This document shows positions 16,324 through 24,515 of a stretch of 34,765 bases of DNA, piece by piece. The notes beneath the pieces were generated by a model. That model saw only the letters and a list, made by a program, of their open reading frames with translations. It was not told the origin of the DNA and made no database searches. A program made the translations under genes and the position numbers. The DNA comes from MGIIb-O5 sp036154155 (GTDB taxonomy: Archaea; Thermoplasmatota; Poseidoniia; Poseidoniales; Thalassarchaeaceae): NCBI GenBank assembly GCA_036154155.1, contig JAYZLP010000060.1, positions 1 through 34,765 on the forward strand, in the 5' to 3' direction. How positions within the stretch are numbered: position 1 is the stretch's first letter; every line of letters begins with the position of its first letter.

Positions 16324-17430
16324 TCAAGGAATTTCGTCGAATTGGTAGCCGGACTCCCAATCTTTCTCACCAAGTGACACCTCTAGCTCATATGGGGTAA
16401 CAAGTGGCTTTTCGTATCTGACAGAATCGTCTATTGCAATACGTGGGCATGCCGTGTTAACAAAGGCATCAACAGGATAGAAATCAATCAAATCGGGGCT
16501 AACGTGGTCTAGTGCCAGAAGATACCCCTTTTTTCCATGCTTCTCCAGTATTCTCTTCATCCTTATTGCCAGGTTCCTTCTCATTTGACCGGGCTTCTCT
16601 CCGATCAGTATGCCGAATGTTGCGGCTTTGCCAATCTCCATTATCAGTCCGAACCTCTGGCGAAGAATCCTCTCAATCCTCGAGAATGACATCTCGCTCG
16701 CCTCTCCCGTGTAGGGATCAAGGAGGGCCAGTGGCTTACCTGTGTGAAGCACCATCCCTATTGGGTGGAAATCACCGGAACCAAGGAACAGGTAGTGCCC
16801 TATGGTCGAGTCGTCACCCGAATAGTTGCACCCTAGGACTTGGCCCGGGAAGGTCAAACGATCCCCTCCCGTGGGGATAGTTACGTCGAATCCTGCATTT
16901 TGCAACATTTCTTTGTATTTTGGAAGCAGGTGAAGGTGCTGTATCGACCCCACAAGTCCCAATTTGTTGTCAGACAGAGGAGAAATCCTACCCACTGCGT
17001 CGAGGAACTTCTCCTGCGCCTCCTCTTCCGTGAATTGGGATTCAGACGGGGAATTCAGTTTACTCATGGAAAGCCCCCTGTGCTCTCCAAGAATCTCCAG
17101 TACCGGCTCAATTTCGGGCTCGCCCTCGTAAGTCACTGGGATGAACTGAGTCGGCATTCCGGAGTCTATATTCATCTGACTGTGCCCCATATGGGCGACT
17201 AATTCGACACCCATGGCCATCATCTTGTCATGGACTAAGTCACAAGCACCGTAGCATGGATCGGCTGCAAGAACCACTTTCGCCCCAGAGTCATCCTCAA
17301 TTTTGTCCATCATCTCTAGGGCCTGCATTTTCAGTCCCTCGGGGACCTGTAGTGCTACTAGCCTGTGATCATTTGATCGGATTCTGCTAACCAGATCATC
17401 CAGCTGAAAGTCGTGCCTTTCAAGGTCCAT
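16324..17430 (-). CDS. dph2: Diphthamide synthase Dph2 (3-amino-3-carboxypropyl transferase)
   Basis: Dph2 is an iron-sulfur enzyme that transfers the aminocarboxypropyl group of S-adenosylmethionine to a histidine of elongation factor 2, the first step of diphthamide synthesis. The three cluster cysteines expected of the family are seen in DPCYGACD (Cys59 with an extra Cys63), LGCNYSGDD, and NTACPRIAIDD. The 368 residues match the archaeal Dph2 size. The start is ATG 17430, 4 bases after the stop of hpt. A TTG at 17445 would overlap that gene. The gene is the third of an rpl10e-hpt-dph2 set, joining ribosome, purine salvage and EF2 modification genes. Confidence 0.93.
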   Translation of the reverse strand: MDLERHDFQLDDLVSRIRSNDHRLVALQVPEGLKMQALEMMDKIEDDSGAKVVLAADPCYGACDLVHDKMMAMGVELVAHMGHSQMNIDSGMPTQFIPVTYEGEPEIEPVLEILGEHRGLSMSKLNSPSESQFTEEEAQEKFLDAVGRISPLSDNKLGLVGSIQHLHLLPKYKEMLQNAGFDVTIPTGGDRLTFPGQVLGCNYSGDDSTIGHYLFLGSGDFHPIGMVLHTGKPLALLDPYTGEASEMSFSRIERILRQRFGLIMEIGKAATFGILIGEKPGQMRRNLAIRMKRILEKHGKKGYLLALDHVSPDLIDFYPVDAFVNTACPRIAIDDSVRYEKPLVTPYELEVSLGEKDWESGYQFDEIP

Positions 17431-17434
17431 GGTA

Positions 17435-18013
17435 TCACTCGACAATCTCTACCTTTCCATCAATAATGTCAATCCTGGCTAGCGTCCTTATTGGCCAGTT
17501 AGGCCTCTCCACTGCAAGCCGCTCTCGACCGTCTCCCTTCTCGATGGCGATGATGATATCTTGCAGTACTGCACCCATGTCTTCGATTGCTTCTAGAATG
17601 GGCTCCAGTGTACCGCCAGTGGAGATAACGTCATCGACAATTAGGATTCTCTCTCCAGCCTTTATGTCGTTGATGTAAGTGGTTGACTCGGAGTAACCAG
17701 TTGAAACATCAACACGAACCTCCCCTTCCATCCCATAGGACCTCTTTCTGATGACGACGGTCGGCTTTCCTGATGCCTCTCCCACGGCCGCCAGAAGAGG
17801 TAGCCCCATCGCCTCCACGCTGACTACCAGATCAATCTTTGACCAGTCAACCATGGACACAATCAGGTCTCGTGTGGCTCTGAGAACCCGTGCCTCCATA
17901 CGAGGGATTCCGTCTGAAATGGGGTGGATGAAGTAGGGGTATTCCCCCTTCCAGATTATCGGTGCGCCCCTGAGGGAATCCTGCAGTATCGATAGTGGGT
18001 CGCCGGGCTCCAT
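17435..18013 (-). CDS. hpt: Hypoxanthine/guanine phosphoribosyltransferase, archaeal type
   Basis: The enzyme salvages purine bases to nucleotides with PRPP. The 192 residues agree with the archaeal Hpt family: GAPIIWKGEYPYFIHPISDG near the N-terminus, a VSVEAMGLPLLAAV segment, VVIRKRSYG, and the PRPP-binding motif ILIVDDVISTGGT with its acidic pair (Asp127, Asp128). I chose ATG 18013 because it lies just after the rpl10e stop behind a GAGGTTGAGGGG purine run. The open frame to 18094 would run back into rpl10e and adds no family sequence. Whether hypoxanthine/guanine or adenine is preferred cannot be read from the sequence alone. Confidence 0.9.
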   Translation of the reverse strand: MEPGDPLSILQDSLRGAPIIWKGEYPYFIHPISDGIPRMEARVLRATRDLIVSMVDWSKIDLVVSVEAMGLPLLAAVGEASGKPTVVIRKRSYGMEGEVRVDVSTGYSESTTYINDIKAGERILIVDDVISTGGTLEPILEAIEDMGAVLQDIIIAIEKGDGRERLAVERPNWPIRTLARIDIIDGKVEIVE

Positions 18014-18024
18014 GCCCCTCAACC

Positions 18025-18564
18025 TCAGACTTTGCCCTTCAATTGCTCGGCTCCCTTGACTACCTTCACGGAGCAAGGAGTCGGGAACTTGCAACTAGCC
18101 TTTCTAAGCGAATCTCGAGCAGCATCGTAGTGTTCTGGGTTCGTGTGTACGGAAATCACCCTCTGTCCACGTAGGACTCTGGCAGCAGTGCCGACGTTCT
18201 TTCCATAGGCCTGTCTCATTCCTTGAGAAACACGATCGGCTCCTGCACCAGTGGCTTGCTTGTTCTCCCTTAGGATCTGATGAGGATATACGTGGATCCT
18301 TAGGGCGTATCCGTCAACTCCCGCCGACTCCCTAATGGTCGCATTAGAAACCTGCCTAGCAGCTTCAAGCGCAGTGTCCCTGATCTGGCAGGCGTTATCC
18401 GAAGTAAGCTCAAGCACAACCGGGAACTCTCCGGCTTCAGCAACTTTCCTGTTTCCCATGAAGTACCTCAGAATCCTGTTGTTAGGAACTCCTCCCGAGT
18501 ACTCCCTCCTGGTGAAAGACTGCCCCTTCACTTGACGGTACATCTTTGCGGGCTTGCGTGCCAT
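18025..18564 (-). CDS. rpl10e: Large ribosomal subunit protein uL16 (L10e)
   Basis: This archaeal L10e/uL16 protein sits near the peptidyl transferase centre and helps place tRNA. The 179 residues carry the family hallmarks: MARKPAKMYRQ start with YSGGVPNNRI, then RIHVYPHQILRENKQATGAGADRVSQGMRQAYGK, and GQRVISVHTNPEH. It heads the rpl10e-hpt-dph2 operon. A TATA-like box lies at 18599-18606. Confidence 0.97.
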   Translation of the reverse strand: MARKPAKMYRQVKGQSFTRREYSGGVPNNRILRYFMGNRKVAEAGEFPVVLELTSDNACQIRDTALEAARQVSNATIRESAGVDGYALRIHVYPHQILRENKQATGAGADRVSQGMRQAYGKNVGTAARVLRGQRVISVHTNPEHYDAARDSLRKASCKFPTPCSVKVVKGAEQLKGKV

Positions 18565-18598
18565 CTTACCTGCCTCTCTCGCGGGCGACCGACCCCCT

Positions 18599-18606
18599 CT
18601 ATTTAA
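18599..18606 (-). promoter_or_regulatory. TATA box of the rpl10e-hpt-dph2 operon
   Basis: TTAAATAG on the minus strand is centred about 38 bases before the rpl10e ATG, so transcription would start near 18577 with a leader of about 12 bases. It is the only such element in the 66-base gap. Inferred. Confidence 0.55.
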
Positions 18607-18630
18607 TCGTGAGTACGGCCAAATAATCGC

Positions 18631-19581
18631 TCAACCGCTCAGCCTCTCACTTTCTCTCTGAACCTCACGTACCCCGATGACAATCAGGCAGAATCCCACA
18701 AGCATGGAAACTCCGACACTCTCTCCAAGCATAAGCCATCCACTTAGGACTCCAAAAACAGGGACTAGGAAAACGTAAGACGCTGCGGCAGTTGCACCAA
18801 TCTTATCGATTCCTCTCGCGAACCAAGCATAAGTCAGGACCGTTGAAATCAGTCCTAGATATGCCACTGATGCCCATTCGGCCGCACTTGGCTCCGGAAC
18901 TCCTGAGCTCCAGACTTCAATCAGCATCCAAGGGGTCAGAAGGACCCAACCGACGATTGAATACCAAACCACGATTTCCAAGGAAGTGCCCAAAGTTCCT
19001 TCTGATAGGGCCATCTTGGTCAGGTTACTGGTGGCAGCCCAAGTAAGCGCGGCCAGACCAATCATCGCGTCCCCCATCAATCGATGTTCGAAAGGGATGT
19101 CCGTGTTGGGACTCCATCCCACGACAGTAGCGACTCCAGCAAGCCCCACTATCAGTCCTAGAACCATCCTCGAGCTAAGCCTCTGTCCGAGCATAGGTAC
19201 GGCGAGCAGAACGGTGAAAACGGGATTTACTGGGATTATGAGGGACGCATCCCCTGCTGCAGTCCACTTCATGCCGTTCATGAATAGGAGTTGGTACCCC
19301 ATAGTTCCAAGAATGGCCATCCAGAATGTGTACCTCCAGGCTTTCCTGCCTTGTGGCAATATGCGAGGACCGCCCCTTTTTCTGTAGACCCAGCACCATG
19401 CCGCAAACGCGAGAACAGCGAAGACATACCTCAGCCATGCAGAGGTCGCAGGACCCATGCTGGCCCTATTTGCGTCATCGAGTCCGTAACTCAGAAATCT
19501 GCCTATGGCCCAGGTTGACCCCCATACTGCAGCAACCAGTAGAAGTAGCAGATGGGTGCTGAGGTTTTCCCTGTACGACAC
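18631..19581 (-). CDS. EamA/DMT-family membrane transporter
   Basis: The 316-residue protein has about ten hydrophobic segments in two related halves, which fits the drug/metabolite transporter superfamily (EamA repeats). Family-like features include the first segment LLLVAAVWGSTWAIGRFLS, AGDASLIIPVNPVFTVLLAVPMLGQRLS closing the first half, and ATAAASYVFLVPVFGVLSGWLMLGES in the second. The substrate cannot be read from sequence. Members export amino acids, sugars or metabolites. The start is GTG 19581, placed directly behind AGGTGAT that forms the last codons of aroA, so translation is coupled to aroA. A role in moving an aromatic-pathway metabolite is conceivable but is only suggested by the pairing. 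Confidence 0.88.
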   Translation of the reverse strand: MSYRENLSTHLLLLLVAAVWGSTWAIGRFLSYGLDDANRASMGPATSAWLRYVFAVLAFAAWCWVYRKRGGPRILPQGRKAWRYTFWMAILGTMGYQLLFMNGMKWTAAGDASLIIPVNPVFTVLLAVPMLGQRLSSRMVLGLIVGLAGVATVVGWSPNTDIPFEHRLMGDAMIGLAALTWAATSNLTKMALSEGTLGTSLEIVVWYSIVGWVLLTPWMLIEVWSSGVPEPSAAEWASVAYLGLISTVLTYAWFARGIDKIGATAAASYVFLVPVFGVLSGWLMLGESVGVSMLVGFCLIVIGVREVQRESERLSG

Positions 19582-20766
19582 CTAATCACCTAGCCCTAGT
19601 ATCCTAGAAACGAAACCGGGGTCACTGACGGAGCATATCTCTGGCTCGCAAACAGTCCCCCCGTACCTGCTTGCCAATGCCATTGCTGTCATTGCCAGTC
19701 TGTGATCAGAGTGGGTTTCTATTGGCTCCGTCGGTTTCCGAGGCGTCTGCCCTCCGGGAATGTCCAATCCATCCTCTACTTCTTGCATGGCCAGTCCGAA
19801 GGAACTCAGGACCTCGACAGTCTTCGAGATCCGATCAGACTCTTTCCCCCTTGCGTGAGAAGCCCCTCTGATGCGCCCCCCGCTACCGATAGCCATCATT
19901 GCTGCTACAGGGGAAATAATATCGCTAGCCCGACCTAGGTGGATGTCATTTTCACCGTATTCTATTGCCCTTATGGTGTCATTAATGCCAATTCCAGAAT
20001 CCTTGTATCCAGTCTCGAAAATTACTCCGTGGAGTCGTGACAAGAGCATGGCCACTGGCTGCAGACTCTCCTCCACTGGAATCTCTACCCTGCGGGGAAC
20101 CTTCACTTCCCAAGGGGGGATGGTCGCATTTCCATCCTCAACGACCATTCCCGAACCGCATGAAACACAAATTTCCCTAGTCAGCATCCAATATCCACTG
20201 CTTACAGATTCTCCCAGAAGGGTTACTCGCAACTCCTCGGCGAAGTTGGGGGATGCAACCATCAATGCACTCAATCCCTGACTGGTCCTGCTCCAGTCAT
20301 GCTCGACATCGTAACCAACAACCCCTCCCGCCACATTTCTGGGCAGCCTTTCCGAATCTATGTTGCAACCCATTTGCTTCAGTGTGGAGAAGAGCTCAGA
20401 AGAATGCCTAGATCTAAGAGAAGAATCCCCATCCAAGGTCGTTGTCCCGTCTCTGAAAGCGGAGATAGCAGTCAGAAAGTTTGCAGATGTCCCCGAATTA
20501 CCACATTCCAGGGAAATCGGGCCCTTGCTGAGCTCAGATGCCCCTTGGACCGCCCAACCTTCTTTGTGAACACTCACCTTTGATCCCATGGCCTCTATGC
20601 ACCTGGACATCGAAGATGCGTCTCCGCCCGCCTCCCCCTTGAATGAAAGAAGCGACTCTTGCCCGCTCTGGGAGATAATTGCGAGCCACCTAATTAGATG
20701 ACTCTTGGAAGGCGGCAACCTCCACTCCACGGGAGAGTCCAGCGAGACCGCCTCGATAGCGAGCAT
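19582..20766 (-). CDS. aroA: 3-phosphoshikimate 1-carboxyvinyltransferase (EPSP synthase), divergent
   Basis: EPSP synthase joins phosphoenolpyruvate to shikimate 3-phosphate on the way to chorismate. The 394 residues retain the family frame: PPSKSHLIR near the start (Lys21), LECGNSGTSANFL (residues 87-98), TSQGLSALMVAS, GKESDRI, and HSDHRLAM. Several usual residues differ. The Arg that normally ends the GNAGTxxR motif is Asn96, and the Lys expected in the C-terminal CVSKSxP region is not apparent (SVSDPGF). I prefer ATG 20766, 25 bases after the upstream gene. A GTG at 20835 would extend into that gene. aroD at 26669 supports an active shikimate pathway, but the changes leave catalytic details uncertain. 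Confidence 0.85.
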   Translation of the reverse strand: MLAIEAVSLDSPVEWRLPPSKSHLIRWLAIISQSGQESLLSFKGEAGGDASSMSRCIEAMGSKVSVHKEGWAVQGASELSKGPISLECGNSGTSANFLTAISAFRDGTTTLDGDSSLRSRHSSELFSTLKQMGCNIDSERLPRNVAGGVVGYDVEHDWSRTSQGLSALMVASPNFAEELRVTLLGESVSSGYWMLTREICVSCGSGMVVEDGNATIPPWEVKVPRRVEIPVEESLQPVAMLLSRLHGVIFETGYKDSGIGINDTIRAIEYGENDIHLGRASDIISPVAAMMAIGSGGRIRGASHARGKESDRISKTVEVLSSFGLAMQEVEDGLDIPGGQTPRKPTEPIETHSDHRLAMTAMALASRYGGTVCEPEICSVSDPGFVSRILGLGD

Positions 20767-20791
20767 GCATCTCGGAATCGATTTACTATGT

Positions 20792-21637
20792 TCAATCCTC
20801 GTATCGAGAACGCCTAATCCAGTCCCCGAAGTCACACTCCTCGTCCCATTCCATTGCTCGCGGATCGATGATGCTGCCCTCCATTGTCTCCTCGAGAGTC
20901 CCCCTAATCACCACTAGGTTGTTTTTCTGTAGAAGTTTAGGACTCAGTCCCGGCATCAGAATTGCTACTGTCCTGGGTACCCTACCAGGATAAACCTCAT
21001 TGACGTGCCCAACTATATTTGTCGTACAAGTGTTGGTAATGGTGTTGTACCACTCTGGCTCAACTGATAGTTTGTTTGTCCTCCTAATGTAAGACTCAAA
21101 CATCCTCCTTTCATTCCCCGGGCCTAGTACAACACCCTCAAACAGGTGAGTCTTGGATTTCCTCCTGCACCTTGCTCTAACCCCAATAATATCTCTTTCA
21201 GTCCCCCATACGTAGATCAACTCATATGTTCTGAAGAGTCCCTTTACGGGGTGATAAGATGCGCCCTGCTTCCTCCTAACCTCTATCGAACAAGCTAATC
21301 TAGTCCCGTCAGAAAACTCGTAGCTAAGAATAGTGTGCGCCATTTCCCTCCTATCCGGCTCGAAATACTCCAATACGAACCAAATCTTGGCAACTTCGTT
21401 GAGATTGACCTTGACGTCAATCCATCTCTCATCGAAGTCCCGAGTGGTCCTCCAGTTGAAGTCTCTCACATTCCTGATTGTGACGATGTCTCCTTGGAAC
21501 TCAGCCGTAGCTAATCTTTGATTGTCATTCACCCAAGATCTCTCATTGGAGGGGGAGAGGGCAAAATGCCTCCTGAGAATTAGTATCAGAAAAAGCGTGA
21601 TGAGGCCAGTGAAGAGGCCCGCATATACGTCCATCAC
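20792..21637 (-). CDS. Hypothetical protein with N-terminal membrane anchor
   Basis: I do not recognise the family. The 281 residues begin with one hydrophobic segment (about residues 5-23, GLFTGLITLFLILIL), followed by a long soluble region. That region is rich in Arg and aromatic residues with alternating beta-like patterns (RDFNWRTTRDFDERWIDVKV, RLACSIEVRRKQG), and suggests a cytoplasmic beta domain facing inward behind a positive RR flank. There are Cys residues in the second half but no clear metal motif. The start is GTG 21637 or the adjacent ATG 21634. It follows tRNA-Ser by 46 bases and precedes aroA by 25. No functional link with either is evident. Confidence 0.7.
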   Translation of the reverse strand: MMDVYAGLFTGLITLFLILILRRHFALSPSNERSWVNDNQRLATAEFQGDIVTIRNVRDFNWRTTRDFDERWIDVKVNLNEVAKIWFVLEYFEPDRREMAHTILSYEFSDGTRLACSIEVRRKQGASYHPVKGLFRTYELIYVWGTERDIIGVRARCRRKSKTHLFEGVVLGPGNERRMFESYIRRTNKLSVEPEWYNTITNTCTTNIVGHVNEVYPGRVPRTVAILMPGLSPKLLQKNNLVVIRGTLEETMEGSIIDPRAMEWDEECDFGDWIRRSRYED

Positions 21638-21683
21638 AATATCCGTAGGAGGGTGAACAGCATGAACACTACCCCGTATTTCG

Positions 21684-21770
21684 TGGCGCGGCAGGGGAGA
21701 TTCGAACTCCCGAGGTGAAACACCACTGGATTAGCAATCCAGCGCAATGGCCAGGCTATGCGACTGCCGC
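21684..21770 (-). tRNA. tRNA-Ser (anticodon GCT, reads AGC/AGU)
   Basis: On the minus strand the 7-bp acceptor stem pairs GCGGCAG (21770-21764) with CTGCCGC (21694-21688). The anticodon arm is CTGGA-TTGCTAA-TCCAG with anticodon GCT. A long variable arm (GGTG-TTT-CACC) marks a class II tRNA, and the T arm is GGGAG-TTCGAAT-CTCCC. The discriminator base is G (21687), as expected for serine in archaea. CCA follows in the DNA (21686-21684), so the end is encoded and not only added. No intron is present. Confidence 0.95.
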
Positions 21771-21796
21771 AGCGTTCCCGCGAACCTAGTCGTTCG

Positions 21797-21802
21797 CTTA
21801 AG
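21797..21802 (-). promoter_or_regulatory. Possible TATA element for tRNA-Ser
   Basis: CTTAAG lies about 29 bases before the 5' end of the tRNA in the short gap after gyrA. The position suits an independent promoter, but the match is short. Processing from a gyrA transcript is also possible. Confidence 0.3.
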
Positions 21803-21815
21803 GCGAGCGGTGCAT

Positions 21816-24512
21816 TCACTCCTCTTCGGATTCATCGTCGGATGCGGATGAATCAACCAGGGAGGCAGGCAGCCTCGCGACGAAAATTATCTCGTCGTCA
21901 TAACCCGAACGATCGGCATTCCTGAGCTCCATGATCCTGGTCCCCTTTGTTACCTTTCCAAGCGTTTCCTTAGTTTGCCCTGAAACCATTCTAATCATCA
22001 TTCCAGTGCCAGTAAGCATGAACAGCTGGTCATCTAGGTCAGGGATCTGTCTGACTGCAACAATCTCGTCATCACCGTCCAAGGACATAGTCTTCACGCC
22101 CTTGGTCCCCCTGTTGGTTCTCCTGTAACCATCTCTCTCATGCACTTCCACGCCTTCCTCGTCACGCATCGCTTCTCCGGTTCCCGGGTCCATCACAGGA
22201 ACCATCCCCCCCGATCCGAGCCTACTTCTCTTGGCCATGCCAAGTTTTGAGATGGTTAGTACGCTAGTATCGAAATCATCTGTCACAATCATCCCAATGA
22301 CCCTGTCCCCCTTCTCTAGCTTCATGCCGGAGACCCCTTGGCTCACCCTGCCCTGAACTCTTACCAGGTGCGTTCGCTGTTCCTCTCCTGTGGCTGGGTC
22401 CGTCCTACTTCGCACTTCAGCTGGCTTGAACCTGCATGCGTTCCCTCTTGCTGAAACAAGAACTACGTGATCGTCCTCCGTAGCAGGTCTGACAGAAACA
22501 AGGGCATCCGCTTCGCCCTCGGCGAATTTTAGCGCATACTTGCCGTTTCTGTTGATCTTGACGTATTCGGATAGGTGACTTCTCTTTATCCTCCCATTGA
22601 GCGTGGAGAAGATTAGGAAGTGACCTTCAGGATTTTCAATTAGATCCCTATTCATTGGAAGAATTGAGATTACTTTCTCGTCCTCCCTTATCCCTCCTAG
22701 AAGATTTCGAACGTGAGTCCCCTTCCCGTACCTGCTAGCCGAGGGGGTCTCCCACGCCCGCAGGCCATACACCCTGCCCATGTCAGTGAATATCAGCAAC
22801 CTGTCCTTTGAGAAGCAGGTGACTATCTTGGAAGGGGCGTCCTCTTCCTTGGTGGAGACTCCCTTGAGTCCCTTCCCGCCTCTGTTCTGGAGCCTGAATG
22901 ACTCGACTGGGAGGTGCCTCATGTAATTGTCCTGAGTCAATGAGATAACGATTGACTGCTCTGCAACCAAATCTTCCCTGTCCATTGAAAGCGGCGTCGG
23001 ATTGATCTCCGTCCTACGATCATCCCCGTGCCTCTCAACCACTTCTTCAAGCTCTTCCACGATGATATTCAGGCGCTTTACCCTGCTATCCAGTATTCCT
23101 CTGAAATTCTTTATCGCATCCTTCAACTTCTCAAGCTCATCTGCAACCTCCTTTACGTTAAGCTTGGTCAGTTGGTAGAGCCTCCTCTCCGCAATGGCCT
23201 TGGATTGCCTTTCCGAGAAATCGAATTTCTTGATTTTGGTGTACTTCTCCTCTCCTCTTAGGTATCTCTCAAACTGGTCCCGGGACTCCGAGTTTCGTCC
23301 AACCACGATGATTTCATCCATCCTCTTCTGCGCCTTCATCAGACCCTCGAGTATGTGCGCCCTAGCTTCCGCCTTGTCCAACTCAAACTGAGTCCTCCTT
23401 TCAATGACCGATTCCCTGTGCCTCACGTGGGTGTGTAGTATCGTGCGAAGGTCCAGCTGTACAGGCTCGCCCTTCAATATGCCCATCATATTTGCAGAGT
23501 ACGACTCCTGCAATCTGCTAGACTGGTATAACTGGTTCAATACTGCTTGCGGGTCCGCATTCTGCTTAATCTCGATGACCACCCTTATCCCCTCCTTGCT
23601 GGACTCATCCCTGATGTCCCTGATGCCCTTCACGGACTCCTTCTGAACGAGTTCGGCGATTCCCTGCAGCATTGGAGCCTTCTTCACCTGGTATGGGATT
23701 GAGTGCACTATGAGCCTCTTCCCCGTCGAGTCGTCAATTACCTCCACGTCAGATCTAATGTGGAATCGTCCGTGACCTGTCCTGTACATGTCCACAATGC
23801 CATCGATACCGTATAGGGTGGCGCCAGTCGGGAAGTCTGGCCCCTTGATGTGTTCCATATACTCAAGAGCGTCTATTTTAGGAGGGTTGTCAAGGCCTAT
23901 TTTCCTGTTTTGTTCAATCACTCTGCCGATGTGGAATTTTATCGCTGAAGCAACTTCTCCTAGGTTGTGAGGGGGAATCTTCGTCGCCATCCCAACAGCA
24001 ATCCCATCACTACCATTTAGCAATAGGTTAGGCAGCCTTGAAGGCAAAACCGTGGGCTCCACTTCGCTCTCATCGAAGTTTGGCTCCATATCTATCGTGT
24101 TCTTGTTTATGTCTTCCAGCATATGCAGCGATAGGCGGTCAAGCCTGCTTTCCGTGTACCTCATTGCGGCCGGTGGATCGCCATCAATCGATCCAAAGTT
24201 GCCCTGCCCGTCTACGAGAGGGTACCTGAGTGAGAACTCCTGGGCCATCCTCACCATAGTGTCGTAGAGAGCTTGGTCACCATGAGGGTGAAATTTACCC
24301 ATTACTTCCCCGACCGATCTGGCAGACTTGCTGTACCCTTTGTCATGGGTGTGGCCCGCTTGGTGCATGCCCCATAGAATTCTTCTGTGCACTGGCTTTA
24401 GGCCGTCCCTGACGTCCGGTAGGGCCCGCCCAATAATCACGCTCATCGCGTAATTGATGTAACTCTCTTTCATCTCGTCAGAGATGTCCCTCCTCAGCAA
24501 ATCTTCACTCAT
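21816..24512 (-). CDS. gyrA: DNA gyrase subunit A
   Basis: GyrA is the DNA-cutting subunit of the type IIA topoisomerase that adds negative supercoils. The 898 residues include the N-terminal winged-helix core with FHPHGDQALYDT (74-85) and the catalytic Tyr119 in AAMRYTE. A coiled-coil gate follows, then a C-terminal beta-propeller that contains the gyrase-specific box QNRGGKGLKG. This box identifies gyrase and argues against topoisomerase IV. The position equal to Ser83 of the E. coli enzyme is Gln80. The tail is acidic. The ATG is 3 bases after the gyrB stop. Bacterial-type gyrase in an archaeon is generally explained by ancient transfer from bacteria. Confidence 0.97.
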   Translation of the reverse strand: MSEDLLRRDISDEMKESYINYAMSVIIGRALPDVRDGLKPVHRRILWGMHQAGHTHDKGYSKSARSVGEVMGKFHPHGDQALYDTMVRMAQEFSLRYPLVDGQGNFGSIDGDPPAAMRYTESRLDRLSLHMLEDINKNTIDMEPNFDESEVEPTVLPSRLPNLLLNGSDGIAVGMATKIPPHNLGEVASAIKFHIGRVIEQNRKIGLDNPPKIDALEYMEHIKGPDFPTGATLYGIDGIVDMYRTGHGRFHIRSDVEVIDDSTGKRLIVHSIPYQVKKAPMLQGIAELVQKESVKGIRDIRDESSKEGIRVVIEIKQNADPQAVLNQLYQSSRLQESYSANMMGILKGEPVQLDLRTILHTHVRHRESVIERRTQFELDKAEARAHILEGLMKAQKRMDEIIVVGRNSESRDQFERYLRGEEKYTKIKKFDFSERQSKAIAERRLYQLTKLNVKEVADELEKLKDAIKNFRGILDSRVKRLNIIVEELEEVVERHGDDRRTEINPTPLSMDREDLVAEQSIVISLTQDNYMRHLPVESFRLQNRGGKGLKGVSTKEEDAPSKIVTCFSKDRLLIFTDMGRVYGLRAWETPSASRYGKGTHVRNLLGGIREDEKVISILPMNRDLIENPEGHFLIFSTLNGRIKRSHLSEYVKINRNGKYALKFAEGEADALVSVRPATEDDHVVLVSARGNACRFKPAEVRSRTDPATGEEQRTHLVRVQGRVSQGVSGMKLEKGDRVIGMIVTDDFDTSVLTISKLGMAKRSRLGSGGMVPVMDPGTGEAMRDEEGVEVHERDGYRRTNRGTKGVKTMSLDGDDEIVAVRQIPDLDDQLFMLTGTGMMIRMVSGQTKETLGKVTKGTRIMELRNADRSGYDDEIIFVARLPASLVDSSASDDESEEE

Positions 24513-24515
24513 TGA

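Noticed and set aside
21634..21819. 61-codon minus-strand frame across tRNA-Ser
   Set aside because: It runs through the whole tRNA gene and has no independent support as a coding gene.
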